Shown: positions 33,438 to 43,779, counted from the stretch's first letter. The stretch is 58,135 nt of DNA from Candidatus Yaniella excrementigallinarum (GCA_019113675.1 DXHA01000045.1:1-58135), one strand, 5' to 3'. Notes: generated by a model from the letters alone, not told the origin. A program made the numbers and translations.

Positions 33438-34138
33438 TAGGCACCTGCCTCATTTGCGATGATGCGACCATCTTGAATACGGATTTGACGCTGGCATTTA
33501 GCTGCAAGTTCTTCATCATGTGTAACCACAATGAGGGTTTGGCCTTCTGCATTAAGACTAAAAAGCAGATCTTCGACTACCGCCGAGGTTTCGGAGTCTA
33601 AGTTCCCGGTGGGCTCGTCAGCGAATACAATTTCTGGACTATTGATGAGCGCTCGACCAATGGACACACGTTGTTGTTGCCCACCAGATAGATTTATGGC
33701 TTTGGCATGGATCTTGTCACTCATGTCTAGTTTTTCTAAGACTTCTGCACCACGGCGTTTACGCTCAGCCTTGGCAACCTTGGCAATTTTTAATGGCAGG
33801 GTGACGTTATCGAGCACAGTTTCCTGTGAGTTGAGGTAAAATTGTTGAAACACGAACCCAAAGGTAGTGTTTCGCACCTTTGCGACTTCTTTAGGTCTTA
33901 GGTCGGACACCACCTTGCCACGCATCGCGACGACGCCAGAAGTCGGTTCATCCAACAGCGCTAGCAGGTGCATTAGGGTTGATTTACCAGACCCCGATTT
34001 GCCAATGATGGCCACTGATTGACCTTGTCGAATTTCAAAGGTCAGCCCTTTGAGCGCAGCAAACTGGTTCGGGCCGGTGCCAAAAACCCGGGCCAGATTT
34101 TCAGTTTCCAATAGCGGCGGATTTGTAGTACCAGTCAC
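33437..34138 (-). CDS. ABC transporter ATP-binding protein (MacB/LolD type)
   Basis: A 233-residue ATPase with Walker A GKSGSGKST (46-54), signature LSGGQQQRVSIGRAL, Walker B IVFADEPTGNLDSE, and H-loop VVTHDEE. The segment FGFVFQQFYLNSQETVLDNV contains the Q-loop. It pairs with the MacB-like permease encoded directly downstream (one-base overlap). The product starts MTGTTNPPLLETENLARVFG; GTG or ATG use cannot change the domain call. A second, unrelated exporter of the same broad class lies at 27796-29846, so the region holds two mechanotransmission ABC systems. Confidence 0.92.
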   Translation of the reverse strand: MTGTTNPPLLETENLARVFGTGPNQFAALKGLTFEIRQGQSVAIIGKSGSGKSTLMHLLALLDEPTSGVVAMRGKVVSDLRPKEVAKVRNTTFGFVFQQFYLNSQETVLDNVTLPLKIAKVAKAERKRRGAEVLEKLDMSDKIHAKAINLSGGQQQRVSIGRALINSPEIVFADEPTGNLDSETSAVVEDLLFSLNAEGQTLIVVTHDEELAAKCQRQIRIQDGRIIANEAGA

Positions 34139-34259
34139 GAATATCCTTCGATAAGAATTTGAACGGTACCTCTAGTGTGTCAGACTTACTCACCAAATAC
34201 TTCCGCTACAGGGCTGAAATTGTTCTACGCCACCGGGGTGAGCTTTCGGTTAACTAACT

Positions 34260-34288
34260 CATGCCTGGCTGATGTTCAGCCAGGCATG
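34260..34288 (-). terminator. Terminator after trpS
   Basis: A perfect 13-bp inverted repeat (34260-34272 and 34276-34288, CATGCCTGGCTGA/TCAGCCAGGCATG) with a three-base loop lies 15 bases beyond the trpS stop. Confidence 0.75.
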
Positions 34289-34303
34289 AGTCAGTAAGAG
34301 ATG

Positions 34304-35386
34304 TTATCGAGCCGGTCGCAAGAAACCGGACTTTTCGTAGACCTCGTCTAACACCGGAGCAGCGATACTACGCGCCTTATCTGCACCGACTGCCAAGATT
34401 CGATCCAGTTCAGCGGGATCATCTAAGAGCTCTAGAGCTCTTGTGCGGATTGGTTCCAGGCGTTGGGTCACAGCTTCAGCAAGATCCACCTTCAGGTGCC
34501 CATACATTTTGCCTTCATACGCGCTAACCAATTCTGCCACGCTCTGATCTGTCACCGAGGCATAAATATCTAATAGATTAGAAATCCCAGGCTTGTGTTC
34601 TCGATCATAATGAATTTCTGTGCCGGTATCAGTAACTGCAGATTTAATACGTTTTGCGATGACTTTGGGTTCATCCAAAATATTAATCAGACCGTTTGGT
34701 GATGGGGCTGATTTCGACATTTTGGAGACAGGATCTTGTAGGTCATAGATCCTCGCCCCTGTCTCTGGAAAGAAACCCACGGGCACCACAAAGGTTTCAC
34801 CATACCGATAGTTAAAACGCTGCGCTAGAGTCCGAGTTAATTCTATATGCTGACGCTGATCATCGCCCACGGGGACGCCGTGCGGCTGATATAACAAAAT
34901 ATCAGCCGCCATCAGCATGGGATAAGTAAAGAGACCTACCCCGGTCGCCTCGGTACCTTCGCGGGCGGATTTATCTTTGAACTGCGTCATACGAGCTGCT
35001 TCGCCCATGCCGGTGAGACACGTCAGGATCCAGGTCAGCTGGGTATGTTCTGGAATATGCGATTGCACAAATAAGGTAGAACGCTCCGGGTTGATGCCGG
35101 CTGCGATATACTGTGCTGCTGCGACCCGGGTGCGCTGAACCAGATCCTTAGGATCCTGGGGTACCGTGATTGCGTGCAGGTCTGGGATAAAGTAGAACGC
35201 TTCAAAATCTTCTTGGATCTTAACCCAATTGACCAATGCACCCAGATAATTGCCCAGGTGCAGCGAATCTGCTGATGGCTGCATACCTGAAAGCACACGC
35301 GGATGCTTGGCTGCTGAAGTCAGGTGCGCGGTTTCGGAAAGATCAGTGGCCAATATATCGGCCGGTGTTGGTTGGCTGGTGGACAC
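34304..35386 (-). CDS. trpS: Tryptophanyl-tRNA synthetase
   Basis: A 360-residue class I aminoacyl-tRNA synthetase that charges tRNA-Trp. The ATP-binding HIGH-equivalent is HLGN (43-46, in [14 protein letters not shown]) and the KMSKS loop is complete ([12 protein letters not shown]). The Trp-pocket region [29 protein letters not shown] is fully conserved. An N-terminal extension of about 28 residues precedes the catalytic fold. It lies 12 bases after the xthA stop and is probably co-transcribed with it. A hairpin terminator follows. No T-box leader is present in the short gap. Confidence 0.96.
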   Translation of the reverse strand: MSTSQPTPADILATDLSETAHLTSAAKHPRVLSGMQPSADSLHLGNYLGALVNWVKIQEDFEAFYFIPDLHAITVPQDPKDLVQRTRVAAAQYIAAGINPERSTLFVQSHIPEHTQLTWILTCLTGMGEAARMTQFKDKSAREGTEATGVGLFTYPMLMAADILLYQPHGVPVGDDQRQHIELTRTLAQRFNYRYGETFVVPVGFFPETGARIYDLQDPVSKMSKSAPSPNGLINILDEPKVIAKRIKSAVTDTGTEIHYDREHKPGISNLLDIYASVTDQSVAELVSAYEGKMYGHLKVDLAEAVTQRLEPIRTRALELLDDPAELDRILAVGADKARSIAAPVLDEVYEKSGFLRPAR

Positions 35387-35398
35387 GGAGGGTCCTTT

Positions 35399-36253
35399 CT
35401 AAAACTGGTAGTCGACCACAAGTGGTGAGTGGTCTGAGAAACGCAGATCGTATGAGGCTGCACGATCTACAACGGCCTTGGTGACATTTTCTGCAAGCTG
35501 TGGTGTAGCCATTTGATAATCGATGCGCCAACCTGCATCGTTATCGAAAGCTTTTCCACGATAGGACCACCAGGTATAGGGTCCAGCGACTTCCCCGGCT
35601 ACCCGGCGCCCCACATCAACCCAGTTGAGATGCTCTGGGGAAAAGAATTTATCGAAGTAGGCACGTTCCTCCGGCAAGAAACCGGAGTTTTTGACATTGC
35701 CTTTCCAGTTTTTAATATCTAATTCTGTGTGGCCGACGTTGAGATCACCGGTAATGATTGAATGGTCCTGGCGTGCTTTCATTACCGGTAGATATTCGAC
35801 CATGGCATCTAGGAACGCGTATTTGTCATCCTGTCGTGGGGTATCCACTTCGCCAGAATGAACATATACGCTGGCCACACTGACTGTTGATCCATCGGGT
35901 GCTTGAAAGTCTGCTTCAACCCAACGTCCCGAATCATTGGTTCCGTCTGCCAGCCCGGTCCGGTTCTCAAGTGGTTTAAGTCGCGAGGCTATCGCTACGC
36001 CAGCACGACCTTTTTCTAGTGCCTCATCACTGTGAATATATATATCATCCCATTCATCACCGACGATCTCCGGTAATAATTTGGTCAAAATATTTTCTGG
36101 GGCACGAACCTCTTGCAGGGTAATAATGTCAATATTCCGGTCAGCAAACCAAGACGCCATGCCACGACGATGCGCGGCACGAATTCCATTGACGTTAACA
36201 GTCGCTACGCGAAGAGTGTTTTCAGCCTTTGAGTCAGCAGCGTTAGTGTGCAT
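35399..36253 (-). CDS. xthA: Exodeoxyribonuclease III
   Basis: A 284-residue AP endonuclease/3'-5' exonuclease for base excision repair. Active-site motifs: NVNGIRAAHRRGM with the metal asparagine, LQEVRAPE with the glutamate, TGDLNVGHTELDI, and the C-terminal RIDYQMATPQL and SDHSPLVVDY with the catalytic Asp-His pair. The length is close to the family norm of about 270. ATG 36253 lies eight bases after the stop of a small membrane protein gene. trpS follows 12 bases downstream, so the three probably form one operon. No part is missing. Confidence 0.95.
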   Translation of the reverse strand: MHTNAADSKAENTLRVATVNVNGIRAAHRRGMASWFADRNIDIITLQEVRAPENILTKLLPEIVGDEWDDIYIHSDEALEKGRAGVAIASRLKPLENRTGLADGTNDSGRWVEADFQAPDGSTVSVASVYVHSGEVDTPRQDDKYAFLDAMVEYLPVMKARQDHSIITGDLNVGHTELDIKNWKGNVKNSGFLPEERAYFDKFFSPEHLNWVDVGRRVAGEVAGPYTWWSYRGKAFDNDAGWRIDYQMATPQLAENVTKAVVDRAASYDLRFSDHSPLVVDYQF

Positions 36254-36261
36254 AATTCTTT

Positions 36262-36789
36262 CTAGTTGATAATTTCGCCAGAAATAGTGTTCTTACCGTT
36301 GTCGGAATCCGACTTAGGTTTGTTATGGCGCTCCGGATCGAGCATATCGCGGGCGTTGGATGCCGTCATCTCGATGGTGTCTAATGCACGGTTAATCATC
36401 TCGAAGTCAGCATGTTCGACACCTTTTGCCAGCTCTTCAGAAACGACTCGTTTTTGGACTTCGACGATTTTTAGTGAATGGTCCACTTTGGTATCGCGCA
36501 TTGGATCTGAGGTATCGACGACATTTGCAGCAGCAGTTGATGCCGCAAAATTCGAGCCGAGGTTTTGTGCCGTCTTTTTCACAGCACGGGCGCCGCGCGT
36601 CACCATAATCAATGAGGCAACGGAAAGGATCAGCCAGCCACCAGCAACGACCACAACGATCCAGCCGATGACGTCGTTCTGGTTGGCCGCAAAAATAACG
36701 GCAACTATAAAGGCAATGACAACCACGAGCAAAACGACATTAGAAAGTCGAAGACCGCGGCGATGAGTTGAAGATTCGATGGACTGCAT
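36262..36789 (-). CDS. Two-helix membrane protein of unknown function
   Basis: A 175-residue protein. Two adjacent membrane helices (about 17-35, VVLLVVVIAFIVAVIFA, and 41-63, VIGWIVVVVAGGWLILSV) are joined by a short polar loop. A cytoplasmic helical region follows, rich in Ala, Lys and Glu (ARAVKKTAQNLG, KIVEVQKRVVSEELAKGVE, FEMINRALDTIEMTASNARDML). The last 25 residues are disordered and charged. I do not recognise a named family. It is encoded immediately upstream of xthA (eight bases), so it may be linked to that transcript by position only. Confidence 0.75.
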   Translation of the reverse strand: MQSIESSTHRRGLRLSNVVLLVVVIAFIVAVIFAANQNDVIGWIVVVVAGGWLILSVASLIMVTRGARAVKKTAQNLGSNFAASTAAANVVDTSDPMRDTKVDHSLKIVEVQKRVVSEELAKGVEHADFEMINRALDTIEMTASNARDMLDPERHNKPKSDSDNGKNTISGEIIN

Positions 36790-36863
36790 ATCTTCTAGTA
36801 TCTCGTATTTACCTGTTGTGTTCCCAATTAGTCATCGGCATTATCCGTAACGCTAACACTAGA

Positions 36864-36896
36864 ATCCCTCGGCCAGTATATAACCGGCCAAGGGAT
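36864..36896 (-). terminator. Hairpin terminator after folD
   Basis: An 11-bp repeat (36864-36874 with 36886-36896, one mismatch) lies 28 bases past the folD stop. Confidence 0.6.
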
Positions 36897-36923
36897 CACA
36901 TAATGAACTATATTTTTGTAAGT

Positions 36924-37808
36924 TTACTCTCGGGCAGCATTATGTTCCGCAATTTCCACCACGTTTGCCACCAGTTCAACACGAGTCATCGGCCCTACCC
37001 CACCAGGATTTGGCGACATAGCTGAAGCAACCTCAGCTACGTCTTTGGCCACGTCTCCGACGATACGTGTTTTGCCTTCTTCTGTTTCCTGGCGTGAAAC
37101 ACCAACATCAAGGATAACGACGTCTTCTTTAACCATCTTTTTAGTCACCATGCCGGGATTTCCTGCAGCTGCGACAATAATATCGGCTTGACCGATCAGT
37201 TCTTCCATATTCTTTGTGCCAGTGTGTGCTGCAATCACGGTGGAGTTGACGTCACGACGGGTAAATAACAACGTAGCGGGACGTCCGATGGTAATACCAC
37301 GACCAATAATCAACACAGTTTTGCCCTCGGTCTGGATATCATAATGCCGCAACAGCTCCAGACAGCCCTTTGGCGTACACGGCAGCGGCCAGGTCACTTC
37401 CCCACCGGCGGAAGCTACTAGTCGTCCTAGGTTCAGCGGATGCAGCCCGTCAGCATCTTTTTGCGGGTCAATAGCTTCCAAAACCGTGTCGGTATCAATG
37501 TGATCCGGTAGTGGCAGTTGCACAATGTATCCAGTGCACTCCGGGTTATTATTGAGCTCATGGACGACGTCCAAGACCTCCTGCTGGGTTGCCGATTCTG
37601 GTAGCTCACGATGTAGTGACTGGATGCCAATCTCTTCCATATCCCGGATCTTGGCGCCCACATACGATTGCGAACCAGGGTCCGTTCCAACTAGCACCGT
37701 CCCTAGGCCGGGAGTCGTCCCTTGTTCTTTGAGCTTTTTGACTCGTTCAGCAAGGTCTTCTTTCATGTGGGCCGCAGTGGCGCGGCCATCAAGTTTCAGT
37801 GCAGTCAT
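36924..37808 (-). CDS. folD: Bifunctional methylenetetrahydrofolate dehydrogenase/cyclohydrolase FolD
   Basis: A 294-residue enzyme interconverting 5,10-methylene-, methenyl- and 10-formyl-tetrahydrofolate. The catalytic region [17 protein letters not shown] contains the YxxxK pair, followed by [13 protein letters not shown]. The NADP-binding fold has [17 protein letters not shown], and the C-terminal signature [17 protein letters not shown] is present. Length fits the family. glyA lies upstream on the same strand (196 bases away), so the two supply one-carbon units together. A hairpin at 37931-37973 separates them, so folD probably has its own promoter; transcription is not certain. Confidence 0.96.
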   Translation of the reverse strand: MTALKLDGRATAAHMKEDLAERVKKLKEQGTTPGLGTVLVGTDPGSQSYVGAKIRDMEEIGIQSLHRELPESATQQEVLDVVHELNNNPECTGYIVQLPLPDHIDTDTVLEAIDPQKDADGLHPLNLGRLVASAGGEVTWPLPCTPKGCLELLRHYDIQTEGKTVLIIGRGITIGRPATLLFTRRDVNSTVIAAHTGTKNMEELIGQADIIVAAAGNPGMVTKKMVKEDVVILDVGVSRQETEEGKTRIVGDVAKDVAEVASAMSPNPGGVGPMTRVELVANVVEIAEHNAARE

Positions 37809-37930
37809 TTGGCGGAGCGTCCTTGTCTGGTTGATATCAACGAACTAACCCTCGTCCGGGCCCATAAACTCAGTGTAATGATGAGCCAGCATGCTGTCAC
37901 CGTTTGCATACCAAACGGTGACCTAATGCA

Positions 37931-37973
37931 AAGAGCGGGCCCGAAGTTACTTGGCTTGGTGGGGCCCGCTCTT
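37931..37973 (-). terminator. Hairpin terminator after glyA
   Basis: A perfect 12-bp repeat (37931-37942 and 37962-37973, AAGAGCGGGCCC/GGGCCCGCTCTT) lies 31 bases past the glyA stop. Confidence 0.7.
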
Positions 37974-38004
37974 GTCATCAACGCCGTCGTCTAACCAAAT
38001 TGGC

Positions 38005-39285
38005 TTACCAGCCTTCTAGCCCCTCATACAGCGGGAAATCCTCAGCAAGCTTCTCGGTGCGAGCCCGTAGCGCCTCTACATCTGGGTTAGGCTTCAACGC
38101 TTGGGCGATGATATCCGAAACCTCAGCAAACTCTTCGGAACCAAAACCGCGGGTGGCCAACGCTGGAGTACCAATACGCAGACCCGAAGTTGTCATCGGC
38201 GGACGTGGGTCCCATGGCACTGCATTTCGGTTTACTGTAATACCAACCTGGTCCAGGATATTTTCGCCTTGTTTGCCATCTAGCTCAGAATTTCGTAGGT
38301 CAACCAACACCAAGTGCACATCCGTGCCACCGGATAATACGGAGATACCGTGTTCGGCAACATCAGAAGCAGTCAACCGCTCGGCCAAAATCTGGGCGCC
38401 TTCTAAAGTGCGCTGTTGACGGCGTTTGAATACTTCGGTTCCAGCGATCTTGAATGCAACGGCTTTACCTGCAATTGCATGCATCAGCGGTCCGCCTTGT
38501 TGCCCTGGGAATACCCGTGAGTTCAACTTCTTACCCAAAGCTTCTTTGGCCAAAATAAAGCCGGAACGCGGCCCGGCAAGAGTTTTATGCACCGTCGAGG
38601 ACACAACATCGGCGTGGGGAACCGGGTTCGGGTGCAAACCGGCTGCTACGAGACCCGCAAAGTGTGCCATATCAACCCACAGCTTGGCGCCTACCTCTTG
38701 GGCAATGGAAGCAAACGCTTCGAAGTCTAACTGCCGCGGATATGCAGACCAGCCCGCGACGATGACATCAGGGCGTTCAGCTAAGGCTTGTTCACGAACC
38801 TTATCCATGTCTATACGGAAAGTATCGCGCTCTACTTCATAGGCAACAATACGATGGCGACGGCCCGAGAAATTCAGTGGCATACCGTGAGTTAGGTGAC
38901 CACCATGAGCCAGCGACAGACCCATCAGGGTGTCGCCGGGCTCCATCAGCGCTTCCATAACCGCTACATTGGCCTGAGCACCAGCATGTGGCTGCACATT
39001 AGCGTATTCGGCACCAAAAAGCGCCTTTGCCCGCTCGATAGCCAAATTTTCAGCAACATCGACGTATTCGCAACCGCCATAGTAACGGCGACCAGGGTAG
39101 CCTTCGGCATACTTATTTGTCAGGACCGAGCCCTGTGTTTCCAAGATAGCTCGGGGCACAAAGTTTTCCGAGGCAATCATTTCTAGGCTACCTCGTTGAC
39201 GGCCTAGTTCTAGCCCCAACACTTTGGCAATTTCTGGGTCAACTTCTGCCAGTGGGGCATTATTGACATTCGACTGTTCAGACAT
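38005..39285 (-). CDS. glyA: Serine hydroxymethyltransferase
   Basis: A 426-residue PLP enzyme converting serine and tetrahydrofolate to glycine and methylene-tetrahydrofolate. The N-terminus has [11 protein letters not shown] and [18 protein letters not shown]. The PLP lysine is in [15 protein letters not shown], and the second conserved region [18 protein letters not shown] is complete. The frame extends to 39327, but ATG 39285 (MSEQSNVN) has CAGGAGAG just upstream and is preferred. It pairs with folD for one-carbon supply, with purU, purH and purN elsewhere in the window as consumers or partners. No riboswitch-like structure is obvious in the 119-base gap to the divergent monooxygenase gene. 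Confidence 0.96.
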   Translation of the reverse strand: MSEQSNVNNAPLAEVDPEIAKVLGLELGRQRGSLEMIASENFVPRAILETQGSVLTNKYAEGYPGRRYYGGCEYVDVAENLAIERAKALFGAEYANVQPHAGAQANVAVMEALMEPGDTLMGLSLAHGGHLTHGMPLNFSGRRHRIVAYEVERDTFRIDMDKVREQALAERPDVIVAGWSAYPRQLDFEAFASIAQEVGAKLWVDMAHFAGLVAAGLHPNPVPHADVVSSTVHKTLAGPRSGFILAKEALGKKLNSRVFPGQQGGPLMHAIAGKAVAFKIAGTEVFKRRQQRTLEGAQILAERLTASDVAEHGISVLSGGTDVHLVLVDLRNSELDGKQGENILDQVGITVNRNAVPWDPRPPMTTSGLRIGTPALATRGFGSEEFAEVSDIIAQALKPNPDVEALRARTEKLAEDFPLYEGLEGW

Positions 39286-39404
39286 CGCTCTCCTGGTCCA
39301 AATTTCTGCATCGACGGTACTCATCATATCGGTCCCATCTGGCTACAGCGTGCACTTGTCATAAGCTGCCAACTTTTCATAGGTGGTCAACTACGCTGAA
39401 CTGC

Positions 39405-40628
39405 ATGACAAGTAACGCAGCCCCGGAGAAAGCACAGTATTACCCGATCATTATTATTGGGGCTGGCCAAGCCGGGCTGTCCGCGGCAGGCACGCTACGC
39501 CGTCGCGGCCTCGTTGCCGGACGCGATTTTGTAGTTCTAGACAGCAATGCCGGGCCCGGCGGAGCCTGGCGACATCGCTGGCAAGCTCTCACGCTAGGCC
39601 GGGCACACGGCATCCATGACCTACCGGGTTTTCCACTAGAGAATCCCGATACTTGGCGTCCTGCCTCGGAGGTCGTCACTGAATATTACGGCGCCTACGA
39701 ACAGCATCTAGATCTACAGGTGATTCGGCCAGCCAAAGTCAAAACCGTTACGACCTACCAGAACCAGACGTACTATTTGACGACACAGGCGGGAGAATTT
39801 ACGACTGCGTCCATAATTAATGCCACAGGCACCTGGGAATCACCCTATGTGCCCTACTATCCTGGCTTAGAACACTTCACCGGCAAGCAGTGGCACACTA
39901 AAACATTCCGCGATGCCCAGGACTTTGACTTTATTGGCCAGCGCGTCCTGGTAGTCGGCAGTGGTGCTTCTGCCACCCAATTTCTCATCATGTTGGAACT
40001 GGTCACACCACATGCCATATGGGTTTCCCGAACATTTCCGCGCTGGAACCCAGAGCGGTTCGGTCCAACCTGGGGTCGCCAAGTTGAACAACGCGTCACC
40101 GCCCAAGTCACCGCGGGCTATGCGCCACGATCCGTAGTTTCAAACACTGGTCTCGCATTAGATCAGGACAACCTGCACCATATCAACGCTGGCACCTTGG
40201 TATTCCGTGGCTTTATCGATTCCTTCAAACAACACGAAGTAGTGCTGAACGGGCCCGGTCCTAACGGCTCCACTGTGATCTCCCAGGGTGCAGCCGTTGA
40301 CGAACTACTGCACAAGAAACATTCCACGGTGGCCGATATGTACCGCAATACCGAAACACTTCCCGGCTATGGCACTGATATTAGCGACCAGTGGGTCACA
40401 CCCATAGACTCCATCCCGTGGGCTACAGGATTCCGACATAGTTTGAATCATTTGGCTCCGCTGGGCTTGCGTAGCGAACACGGTGGTATCAAGGTCGCCA
40501 AGGATGGCGTCTCAGTACTGGAGGGACCCGGAATTTTCTTGGTCGGTTATGGAGCCTCTGCCTCGACCATTGGCGCAACCCGGGCAGGTCGGCGCGCTGC
40601 AGTTGCAGCCATCCGCTATACACAATAA
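39405..40628 (+). CDS. Flavin-containing monooxygenase-like NAD(P)/FAD oxidoreductase
   Basis: A 407-residue two-dinucleotide-fold flavoprotein. The FAD motif is IIIGAGQAGLSAAGTL (about 16-31), followed by the GGAWRHRWQAL segment typical of flavin monooxygenases (G-x-W). The NADPH motif is VLVVGSGASATQFLI near 185. The third conserved stretch ends GYGASASTIGATRAGRRAAV. The N-terminal GGxWR and the central tyrosine-rich part (YVPYYPGLEHF) resemble CzcO/Baeyer-Villiger-like proteins. Substrate cannot be deduced. ATG 39405 is divergent to glyA with 119 bases between; it runs in the same direction as the Fur-catalase genes that follow. Confidence 0.85.
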   Translation: MTSNAAPEKAQYYPIIIIGAGQAGLSAAGTLRRRGLVAGRDFVVLDSNAGPGGAWRHRWQALTLGRAHGIHDLPGFPLENPDTWRPASEVVTEYYGAYEQHLDLQVIRPAKVKTVTTYQNQTYYLTTQAGEFTTASIINATGTWESPYVPYYPGLEHFTGKQWHTKTFRDAQDFDFIGQRVLVVGSGASATQFLIMLELVTPHAIWVSRTFPRWNPERFGPTWGRQVEQRVTAQVTAGYAPRSVVSNTGLALDQDNLHHINAGTLVFRGFIDSFKQHEVVLNGPGPNGSTVISQGAAVDELLHKKHSTVADMYRNTETLPGYGTDISDQWVTPIDSIPWATGFRHSLNHLAPLGLRSEHGGIKVAKDGVSVLEGPGIFLVGYGASASTIGATRAGRRAAVAAIRYTQ

Positions 40629-40682
40629 CCTCGCATAAACGGCTTGGGTCATACTCCTCCGGAAGCCGCACAGACGCTCTAG

Positions 40683-40711
40683 TTTTGAATTACTCATAAA
40701 AGTGGCATAAT
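40683..40711 (+). promoter_or_regulatory. Candidate promoter of the Fur-family gene
   Basis: TTTTGA (40683-40688) and CATAAT (40706-40711) are separated by 17 bases and lie about 30 bases before the GTG start. The short dyad ATTA...TAAT between and over them is a possible but weak operator for autoregulation by the Fur-family protein. Confidence 0.4.
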
Positions 40712-40739
40712 GAAGAGCGGATCGAAAAAGGAGGTTTAG

Positions 40740-41210
40740 GTGACCACCACTGGCCACAACCACAATTGGCCGTCGCGTATCCGGGCAACCGGTCTACGGT
40801 CCACACGTCAACGCGTGGCAGCATTGGAAGCACTTGGTAGCTCTCCACATGCCACAGCAGACGAACTGTTGAACCAGGTTCGCCTCACCTTACCTGCGAT
40901 AACTATCCAATCGATCTACACAGTGGTCCAGTCGCTGGTGGATGTCGGACTGGTCAGGAAACTTGAGTTTGGTCCCACTGCGGCCCGCTACGAGATTCAG
41001 CGATCAGACAACCATCACCATGTGCACTGCCGAAGCTGCGGACGCATCGAAGATGTGCCCTGCCAGCATGGTAGCGCACCGTGTATGACACCAGCTCAGA
41101 CACACGGCATGGTTATCGACGTCGCAGACGTCGTCTACCACGGAGTCTGCACCCAGTGTTTAGACAACATTGACCAAACAGCACCTTCCGATACGCCGGG
41201 GTACACCTAA
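40740..41210 (+). CDS. Fur-family transcriptional regulator (Fur/PerR-like)
   Basis: A 156-residue metal-dependent repressor. The winged-helix DNA-binding part has RATGLRSTRQRVAALEAL and HATADELLNQVRLTLPAITIQSIYTVVQSLVDVGLVRKL. The dimerisation domain carries the histidine cluster DNHHHVHCRSCGRIEDVPC, with the CxxC zinc pair, and the second pair in VCTQCLDN. The layout fits FurA/PerR, and a catalase gene lies 56 bases downstream, so peroxide sensing is likely. GTG 40740 follows AAAGGAGG. Whether it senses iron or peroxide cannot be decided from sequence alone. Confidence 0.92.
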   Translation: MTTTGHNHNWPSRIRATGLRSTRQRVAALEALGSSPHATADELLNQVRLTLPAITIQSIYTVVQSLVDVGLVRKLEFGPTAARYEIQRSDNHHHVHCRSCGRIEDVPCQHGSAPCMTPAQTHGMVIDVADVVYHGVCTQCLDNIDQTAPSDTPGYT

Positions 41211-41266
41211 ACTGTAGATTTTTGCCCACAAATTCACCTTCACTATGTCTTAAAGGAGACTAAGTT

Positions 41267-42778
41267 ATGGCTGAAAAAGCAACGCCGCATGCTACCGGTT
41301 CAACCACACAGGCCGGTATCCCAGCGGTTAGCGACCGCAACTCGTTAACCGTTGGCCAAGACGGCCCGATTGTCCTGCACGATCACCACCTGATTGAAAC
41401 CCTGGCACACTTCAACCGTATGAATGTCCCAGAGCGTCGCCCACACGCCAAGGGCTCCGGGGCCTTCGGTACCTTCACCGTGACCGAAGATGTTTCCAAA
41501 TACACCAAAGCTGCAATGTTCCAGCCCGGTGTACAAACCGAAATGTTGGCACGCTTTTCAACCGTTGCAGGCGAACTGGGCTCCCCAGATACCTGGCGCG
41601 ACGTGCGTGGTTTCGCCCTGAAGTTCTACACTTCAGAAGGTAACTTTGACCTGGTCGGAAACAACACCCCAGTCTTCTTCGTACGCGACCCCATGAAGTT
41701 CCCACACTTCATCCGGTCCCAGAAGCGCCTGCCAGAAAATGGCCTGCGAGATAACACCATGCAGTGGGACTTCTGGTCACAGAACCCAGAAACAGCCCAC
41801 CAGGTCACCTACCTGATGGGCCCACGCGGTATTCCAAAAACCTGGCGCAATATGAATGGCTACGGCTCGCACACCTACATGTGGGTCAATGACGAGGGCG
41901 AACGCTTCTGGGTACGTTTCCACTTCCTGACAAACCAGGGCCTGGAACACCTCTCGAATGAAGAAGCCGAGAGAATGGCCGGTGTCGACGCCGAACATCA
42001 CCGTCGTGATCTCTACGAGGCGATTGCGCGTGGCGACAATCCATCCTGGGAGCTCTACGTTCAGATCATTCCATACGAAGATGCCAAGACCTACCGTCAC
42101 AACATCTTCGACTTGACCAAGACCATCCCGCAGGCAGATTACCCACGCATCAAGGTGGGTACCATGGAGCTGAACCGCAATCCAGAGAACTTCTTTGCTG
42201 AAATCGAACAGGCTGCGTTCTCTCCTGCAAATATGGTTCCGGGCATCGGCATGTCCCCAGATAAGATGCTATTAGGCCGCAACTTCGCCTACGCAGATGC
42301 TCAGCGCTACCGCATCGGCACCAACTTCCAGCAGCTGCCAGTCAACCGTCCAATCAACGAAGTCCACACTTACAACTTCGAAGGCAACATGTGGTTCGAG
42401 CACACTGGTGCCCGTCGTCCATATGTACCAAACTCGTTTGGTGACTCCTGGTCGGATGAAGAAGGCGCAGTAGATGTGTCCTGGGAATCCGATGGCGAAC
42501 TGGTTCGTTCGGCCTACACCCTGCGTGAAGATGACAGCGACTTCATCCAACCCAACATTTTGGTCAATAAAGTCTTCAGCCAAAAAGAGCGCGATGACCT
42601 GGTTGACACTGTTGCCGGTGGACTGGAAACCGTCATTGAGCCTGTACTGTCCAACGCTATCCAGTACTGGAAAAACATTGACGAAACTATCGGTCAGCGC
42701 ATCGAAGAAAAAGTACGCAAAGGTGGCCTGGCAGGCGACCAGACCCCAGGCGGTGACCCGCTAGACAACGAGCGCTAA
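41267..42778 (+). CDS. katA: Catalase (small-subunit, clade 3-like)
   Basis: A 503-residue monofunctional heme catalase that breaks down hydrogen peroxide. The active histidine is in [20 protein letters not shown], the asparagine in [19 protein letters not shown], and the proximal tyrosine segment is [40 protein letters not shown] is typical. The length (about 500) is that of the small-subunit class. AAAGGAG lies eight bases before ATG 41267. It directly follows the Fur-family gene and is probably under its control, as in furA-katG pairs of mycobacteria. A strong intrinsic terminator follows. Confidence 0.97.
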   Translation: MAEKATPHATGSTTQAGIPAVSDRNSLTVGQDGPIVLHDHHLIETLAHFNRMNVPERRPHAKGSGAFGTFTVTEDVSKYTKAAMFQPGVQTEMLARFSTVAGELGSPDTWRDVRGFALKFYTSEGNFDLVGNNTPVFFVRDPMKFPHFIRSQKRLPENGLRDNTMQWDFWSQNPETAHQVTYLMGPRGIPKTWRNMNGYGSHTYMWVNDEGERFWVRFHFLTNQGLEHLSNEEAERMAGVDAEHHRRDLYEAIARGDNPSWELYVQIIPYEDAKTYRHNIFDLTKTIPQADYPRIKVGTMELNRNPENFFAEIEQAAFSPANMVPGIGMSPDKMLLGRNFAYADAQRYRIGTNFQQLPVNRPINEVHTYNFEGNMWFEHTGARRPYVPNSFGDSWSDEEGAVDVSWESDGELVRSAYTLREDDSDFIQPNILVNKVFSQKERDDLVDTVAGGLETVIEPVLSNAIQYWKNIDETIGQRIEEKVRKGGLAGDQTPGGDPLDNER

Positions 42779-42807
42779 CCTGAACAATACTTTGGTTAGT
42801 TCTCGAT

Positions 42808-42842
42808 AATTCCGGTTCCCTGATACTGAGGGAACCGGAATT
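42808..42842 (+). terminator. Intrinsic terminator after katA
   Basis: A perfect 13-bp repeat (42808-42820 and 42830-42842) with a nine-base loop is followed by a T-rich run (TTTTTCTTTCC). It lies 30 bases past the katA stop. Confidence 0.9.
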
Positions 42843-42909
42843 TTTCTTTCCTTCACCGATTTTCGCGCTAATATAGCCACCATTGTCTAACGGATAGGAA
42901 CAGCACTCT

Positions 42910-43779
42910 ATGGTCACCGGTAAAAATAGTCTCATCGTCACCTTGTCGTGTAAAAACCAGCCTGGCATAGTCCACGCCATCACCGGGGCATTACTAGAGG
43001 TCAATGCTGACATTTCAGAATCTCAGCAGTTCGATTCACCCAATAGCGGTGTGTTTTTTATGCGCGTCCAGTTCGCCACGGATTGCACGGTAGAACAAAC
43101 CCAACAGGCTATCGCCACCGTGGTGGAAACCTTCAATATGGATGCCAACGTTTATGACGCCGCCGAGAAAACGCGCACCCTGATTATGGTTTCTAAAGAC
43201 GGCCGGACTATGAATGAACTGTTATTCCAGCAGCACTCCGGAACCTTGCCGGTAGAAGTACCCGTTATCGTATCCAACCATTTGGATCTGCAACCCATGG
43301 CGTACTTCTATGACGTACCGTTTGTACATATCCCACTGATTAAATATGACGATGGCACCACTAATAAGGCTGAAGCCGAAAAACGGTTAATGGAGCTGGT
43401 GGACGAATTCGACATCGAGCTGGTCGTTTTAGCCCGATACATGCAGATCCTCTCAGATGAACTCATCCAAAAACTCGATGGCAAAGCAATCAACATCCAC
43501 CACTCCTTCTTGCCGTCGTTCAAAGGTGCACGACCTTACCATCAGGCACATGACCGCGGAGTAAAACTGATCGGCGCCACCGCCCACTACGTCACCGCAG
43601 ACCTTGACGAGGGCCCCATCATTGAACAGCGCGTCCAGCGGGTCAATCACGCTCTGACGGCACAAGATTTTGTTCAGCGTGGCCGTGCTGTAGAAGGCGC
43701 GACGCTGGTGCAGGCGGTGCAGTGGCATACCGAACACCGGGTGCTCATGGACGGCGACCGCACAGTTATTTTCGACTAA
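42910..43779 (+). CDS. purU: Formyltetrahydrofolate deformylase
   Basis: A 289-residue enzyme hydrolysing 10-formyl-tetrahydrofolate to formate and tetrahydrofolate. An N-terminal ACT domain (about 1-85, LIVTLSCKNQPGIVHAITGALLE) is followed by a formyltransferase-like domain. The catalytic residues are in NIHHSFLPSFKGARPYHQA (Asn and His) and the aspartate in TADLDEGPIIEQ. It balances the one-carbon pool alongside glyA/folD. The ribosome site before ATG 42910 is weak (TAGGAAC). A gamma-carbonic anhydrase-like gene and a dehydrogenase gene follow on the same strand but with gaps of about 70 bases each, so co-transcription is possible, not certain. Confidence 0.96.
   Translation: MVTGKNSLIVTLSCKNQPGIVHAITGALLEVNADISESQQFDSPNSGVFFMRVQFATDCTVEQTQQAIATVVETFNMDANVYDAAEKTRTLIMVSKDGRTMNELLFQQHSGTLPVEVPVIVSNHLDLQPMAYFYDVPFVHIPLIKYDDGTTNKAEAEKRLMELVDEFDIELVVLARYMQILSDELIQKLDGKAINIHHSFLPSFKGARPYHQAHDRGVKLIGATAHYVTADLDEGPIIEQRVQRVNHALTAQDFVQRGRAVEGATLVQAVQWHTEHRVLMDGDRTVIFD

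Noticed and set aside
35387-35398. T-box leader before trpS
   Set aside because: The gap to xthA is 12 bases, too short for a T-box.
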